Source of the DNA: Desulfobulbus alkaliphilus
GTDB lineage: Bacteria; Desulfobacterota; Desulfobulbia; Desulfobulbales; Desulfobulbaceae
Reading direction: 5' to 3'
Length of the DNA stretch: 64,000 nucleotides
Assembly: GCF_016918545.1 (NCBI RefSeq)
Contig: NZ_JAFFQC010000019.1
Location: 1-64,000 of the forward strand
Shown here: in pieces, positions 57,368 through 64,000 of the stretch
Position numbering within the stretch: the stretch's first letter is position 1
Layout of the letters: each line of letters opens with the position of its first letter
Notes under the pieces: model-generated
Told to the model about the DNA's origin: nothing
What the model saw: only the letters and a program-made list of their open reading frames with translations
Databases searched by the model: none
Position numbers and translations under genes: made by a program

Positions 57368-58572
57368 TGTTTCCCCCTTAGTGTGCAGACGACAGCACTT
57401 TGATTCGTCTCAAATTCCAGTGGAGGATTGCCATTTTTTTCCATCTCTCTTTGCGCGATGGCGATACCTCTCCCGAAAGCTTGGATAAAGCCGAAGGTTT
57501 TCAACACATCCCCAATGTTCGGGTTACGGTAATCCTTGATTCCCGGCTTACCGAAATTTTCAGGGGTGACATTTCCATAAGGGCCACCCGGGCTGTTGAT
57601 CTCGATCCGGTCATTAAACCAATACACCCGCACAGGCGCATGGGTGCTTTCGTATGTGCGATGGAGCACCGCGTTGTAGAGAATCTGTTGCATCGCCGCG
57701 GGTGGATACGGCATTTCCATTCTGTGCGTTGGGGCCGACGTGATGTCGACGGCGACACGGTTATGCGCCTTGAGTTTTTCTTCGGTACGGCGAAGTGTTT
57801 CAACGATCGTTCCACCGATGTCTTCGCCGTCAACCACTGAGTCGGCCAGGTCGGTCCCATCAATTCGTAAGAACTGAATATATGCACCTGGTAAAAAATC
57901 CTGCGGGCTTTTGCCGATGGCCAGCAAGCCAAGCACGGTCGGCGTCGTGTGCTCTGGGGAAAGGATCATTTTGCAGGTTGCTAATCGTTCTTCATAGGTT
58001 CGCTCGTTGTTATCCAATACATCGGCTGCAAAGGCTGCGGGAAGAAATTCGTTTTCAAAAATCGACTTGGAGAGATCCGTTATTTTTGCCGATGGGATTG
58101 GATAAATATCAAAAGGAACAATCTTATATCTTCTTCTTTCATTGAGAACCCGTTCTTCTTGCTCGTTTGCAATAGATCGACGAGGTCCGGTTCGAATCCA
58201 GATTCTGCCTGCAAATTTTACCGGTGGCATGTCTGAAGGCATGACTGTCACGACAGCCATTTCAGATCCTTTTAAGACACGTTTTTCAACCGAGAGCACG
58301 GGCAGGGGCAGAATATTGCCGTCTGATTTCATGTCGGCAAGGGTTCGCAATAATTCATCCGTTATTGGTTCATCGGATGGAGTTCCGTCATCCCGTGCAC
58401 CGATGAAAAGAATTCCTGGCTTGTTGTGGTTTGGCAGATCATTGGCAAACGCACAAATAGCTTGTCGTGCTTTCCTGTGGACATCACCTTTGAAGGATTC
58501 CTTACGCTCCACAAGGTCTGATTCCGTGTCATCCAGCAACGATTCCAATTGTTGGTCAGAAAGTCTTTCCAT
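57364..58572 (-). CDS. AlbA_2 (Schlafen-like) putative DNA-binding, HATPase-type protein
   Basis: 402 residues from ATG 58572 (AGAGG 8 nt upstream; a TTG at 58578 is possible). N-terminal AlbA_2 domain: ESDLVERKESFKGDVHRKA, ILFIGARDDGTP, VKFAGRIWIRTGPRRS (about 15-145). The C-terminal part has HATPase_c_4-like motifs AAMQQILYNAVLHR, DRIEINSPGGPYG and GFIQAFGRGIAIA, as in RecG-like ATP-binding proteins. These occur in defence and stress contexts. Coupled to the ParA gene. Confidence 0.88.
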   Translation of the reverse strand: MERLSDQQLESLLDDTESDLVERKESFKGDVHRKARQAICAFANDLPNHNKPGILFIGARDDGTPSDEPITDELLRTLADMKSDGNILPLPVLSVEKRVLKGSEMAVVTVMPSDMPPVKFAGRIWIRTGPRRSIANEQEERVLNERRRYKIVPFDIYPIPSAKITDLSKSIFENEFLPAAFAADVLDNNERTYEERLATCKMILSPEHTTPTVLGLLAIGKSPQDFLPGAYIQFLRIDGTDLADSVVDGEDIGGTIVETLRRTEEKLKAHNRVAVDITSAPTHRMEMPYPPAAMQQILYNAVLHRTYESTHAPVRVYWFNDRIEINSPGGPYGNVTPENFGKPGIKDYRNPNIGDVLKTFGFIQAFGRGIAIAQREMEKNGNPPLEFETNQSAVVCTLRGKQ

Positions 58573-58719
58573 TGTCAATACCTCTCTAATCCCGGGACAA
58601 TCCGCACTTTGTTGAGCCCGTTGTCAGGACTCCATTTCTTTTTGTTTGGCAGTTTTTTTTAACCCGGTGGCACTGTCGAGATTTGCTTACAATGTGCCTG
58701 CAAAAACCCATGAAAGCAG

Positions 58720-58755
58720 AACAGCCACTTATCGACTGTGCGGTAAGTGGCTGTT
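58720..58755 (-). terminator. Terminator-like hairpin downstream of tRNA-Gln
   Basis: AACAGCCACTTA (58720-58731) and TAAGTGGCTGTT (58744-58755) are perfect 12-bp arms with a 12-nt loop, 6 bp past the tRNA 3' end. The T-run after it on the minus strand is weak. Confidence 0.7.
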
Positions 58756-58761
58756 ATTATT

Positions 58762-58835
58762 TGGCTGGGGGACAGGGATTCGAACCCCGATAAGCGGAGT
58801 CAGAGTCCGCTGTCTTGCCGTTAGACCATCCCCCA
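58762..58835 (-). tRNA. tRNA-Gln (anticodon CUG)
   Basis: 74 nt with encoded CCA. Acceptor TGGGGGA/TCCCCCA is fully paired; anticodon stem GCGGA/TCCGC encloses the loop CTCTGAC, so anticodon CUG; T-loop TTCGAAT is canonical. The ParA/AlbA_2 pair lies directly beyond it. Confidence 0.97.
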
Positions 58836-58964
58836 TTTCGGTGCTTATAGACTTCTAATAAATAGGTAAAATACCCTTGGTTGTCAAGGAAAAATACACA
58901 GAGCCAAAGAGTCAAAGGCTAACGATCCCGAAGACTGGGTGGGCAGTATCCGTCTGGGCAGCGT

Positions 58965-59032
58965 CCTGGATCCGTGAGCGTTGGTCTGTGCGTCTATATC
59001 CAAAACAAACGTTCAGCCGTTACGGATTCAGG
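58965..59032 (+). repeat. Deletion copy of the CCTGRATCCGTGA element (68 bp)
   Basis: CCTGGATCCGTGAGCGTTGG, a TATATCCAAAACAA fragment of the A/T-rich part and CAGCCGTTACGGATTCAGG. The hairpin is gone. No target duplication seen. Confidence 0.87.
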
Positions 59033-59039
59033 AACTTGA

Positions 59040-59846
59040 TCAGGAGATGATCAGGCCGGCGTAGCCAACCACCTGGGCGGTGTCGCCGGTTGCCTCTCCG
59101 GAATCGGTGTACCGCACCAGTTCAGCCTTGGTTGCGCCCAATTCCAAAGCGGTCAACAGGGTGATGGTGGTGGGAATGACCCCGCACATGGAAATGTCCT
59201 GGCCGATGACAGTCCTGTACAATCCTTCAGGATCGAGGGCCAGGACACGTTCGATGGCCAGTTGATCTTTGCGGCTGGCCTGCTGGCGTGATTCATAATG
59301 ACTCATGTCCGTGGATGCGGCCAGCAGGGCTGGGTGCTGATATGCGCTGAGCGCGGCGGCCAGTTCGCGGGCTACAGCCTGACATTGTTGGTAGGAGAGG
59401 TGGGCAACCACCAGGGGGACAATGCGCAGCCGGGGCTGAACCTGCTGGAAAAAAGGAACCTGGACCTCCAGCGAATGCTCAAGAAGATGGGCTTGAGAGT
59501 CCTCGACAATGTTGCCGGACTGATCGAGGATCGAGGCGGCCAGTTGCCGGTCGATGACGACGGTGCCAAGGGGCATGCGCCAGTCTTCAGTCCCCAGGGC
59601 AAGGGGTGCGCCCCGGCCATGGTGATTGGGGCCCAGGATGACCACGGTCTCCGGTACCTTCACCCGGCTGATGGTGGCACCGGCAGTGGCTCCGGAGTAG
59701 ACGTATCCGGCATGGGGCAGCACGACTGCCAGGGCCGGCTGTTTGTCCTCTTCGGCCACCTCCGGGACAAACATGGCCAGGGCTGAGCGGAGCTGTTCCG
59801 GATCTCCAGGATAAAAACGATCGGCAACCGCGGGCACGCGTGTCAT
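59040..59846 (-). CDS. amrB: AmmeMemoRadiSam system protein B (MEMO1 family)
   Basis: 268 residues. RVPAVADRFYPGDPEQLRSA, LPHAGYVYSGATAG, ILGPNHHGRGAP, LLEHSLEVQVPFF, STDMSHYES and the end GYAGLI are the metal-site and core blocks of the Memo family. In bacteria it accompanies AmrA and a radical SAM protein, neither of which is adjacent here. Memo-type proteins bind metal with three His/Cys-like ligands; the reaction is unsettled. GGGAGG is well placed. Confidence 0.93.
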   Translation of the reverse strand: MTRVPAVADRFYPGDPEQLRSALAMFVPEVAEEDKQPALAVVLPHAGYVYSGATAGATISRVKVPETVVILGPNHHGRGAPLALGTEDWRMPLGTVVIDRQLAASILDQSGNIVEDSQAHLLEHSLEVQVPFFQQVQPRLRIVPLVVAHLSYQQCQAVARELAAALSAYQHPALLAASTDMSHYESRQQASRKDQLAIERVLALDPEGLYRTVIGQDISMCGVIPTTITLLTALELGATKAELVRYTDSGEATGDTAQVVGYAGLIIS

Positions 59847-60005
59847 CTCTTTCCTCCCTTTGATATATTGAGTACAGGGTCAGTCTGCCGGAGACCCAAT
59901 CAGTATTCGTGTCTGGATGAGGTGTCTGATCTGCAAGGACTTTTCTCCGTCACTGATCAGTTCTCGGGTCGGGCGGCCTATTGTTTGTACCGGTGAACGT
60001 TTGCA

Positions 60006-61469
60006 TCATGATCGTACCTCCCAGGTCGTCCCCTCGGGACTGTCTTTCAGGACGATGCCGCGCTCAAAAAGAAGATCCCGGACCTCGTCGGATGCGGCCC
60101 AGTCCTTGGCGGCCCTGGCCTGATTGCGCCGGGCGATCATCTCGTTGATCTCCTCCTCGCTCAGATCGATGCCGGCCAGGCTTTTTTCTTTCTTTGCAGC
60201 GATAACAGCCGCCGGGTCCCGTTGCAGCAGGCCGAGGATGCCGCCGAGTTCGCGGCAGGACCCCACCGCGGACCGCAGCATGTGCAAATCCCCGGTCACC
60301 GGTTGCTCCGGCAGTTGGCGGAGAATTTTATTGATGGTTTTGACGGCGTCGAACAGATGCCCCAAAGCCTGGGCGGTATTGAAATCGTTGTCCATGGCCG
60401 CATGGAATCGGGTCACCAGGGATTCCAGGCTGTTGCGATCCTTCTCGTTGACAGTCGATGCCCCTGCCGGTCCATCTTCGGGAAGAGCGGCCACCCGGGC
60501 CAGGCAATCATACATGCGTTCCAGGCCGGAACGGGCGTCCTGCATTGCCGCTTCACTGAAATCAAGGGGATTGCGGTACTGGGTGGAAAAGATCAACAGG
60601 CGGAGGACTTCCGGTTCGTATTCCTTGAGCACGTCACGGATCGTGAGGAAGTTGCCCAGGGATTTCGACATCTTTTCTTCCTTGATGGTAACAAAGCCAT
60701 GGTGCATCCACAGGTTGGCGAAGGATTTGCCGGAAGCGGCGCAGCTCTGGGCGATCTCGTTTTCATGATGGGGAAAGATCAGATCCTTGCCCCCACCGTG
60801 AATATCGAAAGTTTCGCCCAGATACCTGCGACTCATGGCGGAACATTCGATATGCCAGCCGGGCCTACCATCGCCCCAGGGGCTTTCCCACTTGGGTTCC
60901 CCTGGCTTGGCTCCTTTCCAGAGAACGAAATCCATGGGGTGTTCTTTCTTCTCGTTGACTTCCACCCGGGCTCCAGCCTGCATATCCTCCAGGCTGCGGC
61001 CGGAAAGCCGGCCATACTCGGCGAAGCGTTCCACCCGGAAGTACACGTCGCCGTTGGCAGGGTAGGCCATGCCTTCATCGATCAAGTCTTTGATCAGGCT
61101 GATCATTTCGCCGACATGCTCGGTGGCCTTGGGCTCGAGATCGGGTTGTAAGGTGCCCAGGGCGTCCATATCATGGTGGAATTCGTCGATGAAACGCAGG
61201 GCCAGGCTGTTGGCGTCAACGCCCTGCTCGTTGGCTCTGTTGATGATTTTATCATCAATATCGGTGAAGTTTCGAATATAGGTGACTTTGAATCCGCGGT
61301 GGCGCAGGTAGCGGACCACCATGTCAAAAACCAGGGCGGAGCGGGCATGACCGATGTGACAGTAATCGTAGGAGGTGATACCGCAGACGTAGAGTTTGAC
61401 ATGCGCCTTTTCGATGGGATGCAACGCTTCTTTTTTCCGGGTCAGGGTGTTGTATATTCTGATCGACAT
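60006..61469 (-). CDS. cysS: Cysteinyl-tRNA synthetase
   Basis: 487 residues. HIGH motif in YDYCHIGHARS, zinc ligands including Cys28 and the IECSAMS segment, KMSKS in KEEKMSKSLGNFL, and a C-terminal helical domain. Charges tRNA-Cys. It stands alone, about 160 bp upstream of amrB on the same strand. Confidence 0.97.
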   Translation of the reverse strand: MSIRIYNTLTRKKEALHPIEKAHVKLYVCGITSYDYCHIGHARSALVFDMVVRYLRHRGFKVTYIRNFTDIDDKIINRANEQGVDANSLALRFIDEFHHDMDALGTLQPDLEPKATEHVGEMISLIKDLIDEGMAYPANGDVYFRVERFAEYGRLSGRSLEDMQAGARVEVNEKKEHPMDFVLWKGAKPGEPKWESPWGDGRPGWHIECSAMSRRYLGETFDIHGGGKDLIFPHHENEIAQSCAASGKSFANLWMHHGFVTIKEEKMSKSLGNFLTIRDVLKEYEPEVLRLLIFSTQYRNPLDFSEAAMQDARSGLERMYDCLARVAALPEDGPAGASTVNEKDRNSLESLVTRFHAAMDNDFNTAQALGHLFDAVKTINKILRQLPEQPVTGDLHMLRSAVGSCRELGGILGLLQRDPAAVIAAKKEKSLAGIDLSEEEINEMIARRNQARAAKDWAASDEVRDLLFERGIVLKDSPEGTTWEVRS

Positions 61470-61783
61470 CTGCTGTTCCGAAGTATGTGCTGGAGAAATG
61501 GTGAATCGTTTGCCGGGTGTAGGTGAACGATTGCCTTTTCAGGTATAGATATTCATCCCAGGTATCGGCGCTTCCTGTGCGAGAAACAGGTTTTCCGCAC
61601 ACTGAGGGTCCTGCAGACAGCAGCCTGATCGTGCACGGGCGAAGTGCCGGTAGCTGGTTATGGGATGAACGACGGTTTTATTGTTCTGAATCCGTGGCTG
61701 CTGGACTCTTGTCGTACGGACGGATGCTCACGGAGCCAAGGTTTTTATACATAGTAAATACAACTTGACCGAAACTCAACACG
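61470..61783. other. 314-bp intergenic region
   Basis: Holds the element fragment at 61685-61741. The rest has no ORF or recognised signal; the cysS promoter should lie at its left edge. Confidence 0.45.
61685..61741 (-). repeat. Deletion copy of the CCTGRATCCGTGA element (57 bp)
   Basis: TCTGAATCCGTGGCTGCTGG joins GTACGGACGGATGCTCACGGAGCCAAGG with loss of almost all of the interior; both ends are mutated. Confidence 0.75.
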
Positions 61784-63013
61784 TTATTGCGCATCCTGAC
61801 GGTATTGTCTCGCCACCAGGGGCAGCAACAGCAGGCCGGGAACAGCGATCAGGGTGCAGGCCAGGAAAAAAACCGGCCACCCCATCATGTCGGCCATAAA
61901 GCCGGTGGGGGCGGAAGCCAGCACCCGGGGAACGCCCATGAAACTCGAAAGCAGGGCATACTGGGTGGCGGTAAATTTCTTGTTGGTCAGTGAAGCCATG
62001 TACCCCACGTACGCAGCTGTGCCCATGCCACTGCTCAGGTTTTCAAAGGCAATAACCATGGTCAGGCCGGTAATTGTCGGACCCAGCAGGGCAAGTACGG
62101 AGAAACCAAGGGTGGATACGGCCTGCAGAATGCCGAAAAACCACAGGCTGCGAATGATACCGATCTGGAGAAGGATGATGCCGCCGATCAAGCCACCGGA
62201 AATGGTGGCCCAGAAGCCGAACAGTTTGGCTACGGCACCGATCTCGGTCATGGTATACCCCATGTGGAGATAAAACGGGGTGGTCATGGTCGAGGCCATC
62301 TGGTCGCCGATCTTGTAGAGGAGAATGAAAAGGAGGATCAGCAGGGCCCGATCCCGGGTGAAATAATCGACAAAGGGCAGGACCACCGCATCACGAAAGG
62401 TCCGTGGCTGCCCCTTGGCTAGGGACGGTTCTTTGCAGAGCAGGGTGGTGACCACTCCGACCAGGAGCGAGGCGGCCATGAGCAGGTAGACCCGGTCGAA
62501 CGAAACATGATCGGCGAGAATGAGGCCGCCGCTGCCGGCAAGCAGCATGCCCACCCGGTACCCATTGACATACAGGGAACTGCCCAGGCCCAGTTCATTG
62601 TCACGGAGATCTTCCCGGCGATAGGCGTCGACGACGATATCCTGAGAGGCGGAGAAAAAGGTCACCATCAGGGCGGCCAAGGCGACCATCCAGGGCGTCT
62701 GGGCGGGGTCAGTGAGTCCCAGGCCGATCAGGGCGGTGATCAGCAGCAGCTGCATCGGGAGCAGCCAGCCCCGCCGCCGGCCGAACAGCGGCAGGGTGAA
62801 GCGGTCAAAGATTGGTGCCCAGAGAAACTTCAGAGTATAGGGCAGGCCCACCAGGGAATAGAGCCCGATCACCGTGAGGTCGACCCCTTCCCTGGTCATC
62901 CAGGCCTGCAATACGGAAGCGGTGAGCAGCAGGGGGACCCCGCAGGAAAAGCCCATGAGAAAGCTGACCAGCATCCGGGGGGAAAAGAGTTGGCGGAAAA
63001 TACGTGGTTGCAT
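61784..63013 (-). CDS. ampG: AmpG-like muropeptide permease (MFS)
   Basis: 409 residues with about 12 membrane helices. GFSCGVPLLLTASVLQAWM and VGLPYTLKFLWAPIFDR, then SASQDIVVDAYRRE, are characteristic of AmpG, which imports GlcNAc-anhydroMurNAc peptides from the periplasm. Basic loops follow. Together with mpl and the amgK/murU-like genes it supports peptidoglycan recycling. Substrate specificity is inferred from the family. Confidence 0.92.
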   Translation of the reverse strand: MQPRIFRQLFSPRMLVSFLMGFSCGVPLLLTASVLQAWMTREGVDLTVIGLYSLVGLPYTLKFLWAPIFDRFTLPLFGRRRGWLLPMQLLLITALIGLGLTDPAQTPWMVALAALMVTFFSASQDIVVDAYRREDLRDNELGLGSSLYVNGYRVGMLLAGSGGLILADHVSFDRVYLLMAASLLVGVVTTLLCKEPSLAKGQPRTFRDAVVLPFVDYFTRDRALLILLFILLYKIGDQMASTMTTPFYLHMGYTMTEIGAVAKLFGFWATISGGLIGGIILLQIGIIRSLWFFGILQAVSTLGFSVLALLGPTITGLTMVIAFENLSSGMGTAAYVGYMASLTNKKFTATQYALLSSFMGVPRVLASAPTGFMADMMGWPVFFLACTLIAVPGLLLLPLVARQYRQDAQ

Positions 63014-63055
63014 AATAAGAACAGGACCGACCAGGGCAGAGGGGGATTGATGAAA

Positions 63056-63100
63056 CCTGCATCCGTGAGGACTGGACTTTTTTCGGATGTATTTGTCAGG
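63056..63100 (-). repeat. Left-end fragment of the CCTGRATCCGTGA element (45 bp)
   Basis: CCTGCATCCGTGAGGACTGG with a stub of the A/T-rich part, ending in TTGTCAGG. Adjoins the full copy at 63103. Confidence 0.7.
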
Positions 63101-63102
63101 TC

Positions 63103-63320
63103 CCTGGATCCGTGAGCGTTCGTCCGTGCGTCAGCTTTATTGATTGTGACCGTTCGATTAAAGTAAACTGTATCGGACGGTTACGGTCAATGAAGATGGC
63201 GTGCGCACGGACGCCCCGAAGGGCGACTGGTGAAGGTTCTCTTTAAGGATTCTACTGAAATTATAATAAGATTACAGCTATATATATCCAAAACAATCGT
63301 CCAGCCGTCACGGATTCAGG
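63103..63320 (+). mobile_element. Full-length 218-bp CCTGRATCCGTGA element with 5-bp target duplication
   Basis: Complete copy in the opposite orientation to those at 52 kb. The exact 5-bp direct repeat AGGTC lies on both sides. The hairpin carries a paired change (A-T where other copies have C-G or T-G) at one position. Confidence 0.95.
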
Positions 63321-63348
63321 AGGTCATAAGTGCGGCGGTTTTTTTACA

Positions 63349-63389
63349 CTTGGATCCGTGAGCGTTCGTCCAGCCGTCACGGATTCAGG
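63349..63389 (+). repeat. 41-bp minimal form of the CCTGRATCCGTGA element
   Basis: CTTGGATCCGTGAGCGTTCG joined to TCCAGCCGTCACGGATTCAGG. Nearly identical to 34719-34759, with a T in the second position of the end. Confidence 0.88.
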
Positions 63390-63494
63390 GCTTCCTTCTA
63401 CCACAACAGGGGTGTTTGCAAAGCAAAAATCGTCTTTGGTGCAGTTTGCCGGCAGGATGATCAGGTCGTCGAACATGGCGGGAGAGAAAAAACA

Positions 63495-63712
63495 CCTGGA
63501 TCCGTGAGCGTTCGTCCGTGCGTCAGCATTATTGTCTGTGACCGTTCGATTAAAGTGCACTTTATCGGCCTGTTACGGGCAATGAAGATGGCGTGCGGAC
63601 GGATGCCCCGAAGGGCGGCTGGTGAAAGGTATTGCCAAGGATTCATCTGTAATTATACCCTGATTACAGTACAATACATCCAAAGAAAGCGTCAAGCCAT
63701 CACGGATTCAGG
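63495..63712 (+). mobile_element. Full-length 218-bp CCTGRATCCGTGA element
   Basis: Complete copy, same orientation as 63103. Flanks AAACA/AAGCA are a likely duplication with one change. Third to fourth element within 700 bp. Confidence 0.95.
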
Positions 63713-63736
63713 AAGCAGGTGCAAATGAACCTGTCT

Positions 63737-64000
63737 CTATTTGAGGGGTGCAGGGGCAAAGGGCTGGTAGAGGGGGTCGCCGATGAGAACCATCTGCCAG
63801 GAGAGATAGGGCAGGGTGACCAGATAGGTTTCACCCAGGCTGAGGTAGCCTTTGGTAAGAATGGAAAAAAAGAGGTCCGGTGGAGGGAAGGCCTGAACAT
63901 AGGGCTCATAAACCGGGCCGATGGTGGCGGCCACTCCTTCCTCCAGCATCCGTTTACACCACACCTGGGAGCCCGGTCGCTTGAGGGTGGCGCATTCCGA
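63737..64000 (-). CDS. C-terminal part of a TIGR03790-type protein, start beyond window
   Basis: 88 codons to a TAG stop; the frame continues off the right edge. The end has GVAATIGPVYEPYVQAFPPP, LTKGYLSLGETYLVTLPYLSWQ and VLIGDPLYQPF, the block I recall from TIGR03790-family proteins, which are large and of unknown function. Confidence rests on this C-terminal block only. Confidence 0.72.
   Translation of the reverse strand, partial: SECATLKRPGSQVWCKRMLEEGVAATIGPVYEPYVQAFPPPDLFFSILTKGYLSLGETYLVTLPYLSWQMVLIGDPLYQPFAPAPLK

Noticed and set aside
58573-58835. Integrative element attachment site at tRNA-Gln
   Set aside because: No integrase and no repeated tRNA 3' end were seen in the window; the ParA/AlbA_2 pair may still be acquired, but att evidence is lacking.

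Overview
The window is one continuous, gene-dense bacterial chromosome segment. It is moderately GC-rich, and protein genes sit on both strands in short operons. Several features point to an anaerobic, sulfur-metabolising Desulfobacterota, probably a Desulfobulbales relative: a selenocysteine elongation factor, a tandem DsrC-type protein, a short methionine synthase with an in-frame UGA, sulfur-carrier genes, and many Gram-negative envelope genes. The assignment is inference from gene content; no rRNA or dsrAB is present. No plasmid, phage or CRISPR signature was seen.

Layout. 1-9.8 kb (mostly minus): a truncated membrane-anchored coiled-coil protein built from 63-residue repeats, glgB, a DUF2062 protein, a CPBP protease, a small membrane protein, rsmA and tsaD. 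9.8-19 kb: moaA, uup, pheA, then a cold-shock cluster (RRM protein, RhlE-type helicase, Csp, small basic protein), then a eukaryote-type HisH-HisF fusion. 19.4-29.5 kb: a MurU-like/AmgK-like/der operon, a CYTH protein, a SNF2 helicase with two SWIM fingers, and an NfeD/slipin pair. 30-36.4 kb: an exported protein, a small protein plus mpl, an Hpt protein, tilS, the tandem DsrC protein and a lipase-like hydrolase. 36.5-51 kb: mrp-MBL-selB (minus), hsp20-lon-ftsY, a TerB/DnaJ protein, an aminotransferase, an amphi-Trp protein, and cdaA-cdaR-glmM (minus). 51-64 kb: a nitroreductase, a PGPGW protein, a four-gene sulfur operon ending in a probable selenoprotein MetE, a ParA/AlbA_2 pair beside tRNA-Gln(CUG), amrB, cysS, ampG and the C-terminus of a TIGR03790-type protein.

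Two things stand out. First, the core-MetE gene at 55078-56244 has an in-frame TGA at codon 221, followed at the right distance by a bacterial SECIS-like hairpin, and SelB is encoded in the same window. Second, at least 23 intergenic copies of one small non-coding mobile element are scattered through the window. Full copies are 218 bp with 13-bp terminal inverted repeats (CCTGRATCCGTGA) and 5-bp target duplications. They carry a hairpin with about 49-nt arms that pairs well on only one strand, through G-U wobbles, and copy-to-copy changes there mostly keep pairing. Shorter forms down to 41 bp keep both ends. No transposase for it lies in the window.

Pathways visible: peptidoglycan recycling (ampG, mpl, and the amgK/murU-like pair), c-di-AMP and amino-sugar synthesis (cdaA-cdaR-glmM), selenoprotein synthesis (selB plus a target gene), protein quality control (hsp20, lon), and sulfur relay proteins of the TusA, DsrE, OsmC and DsrC types.
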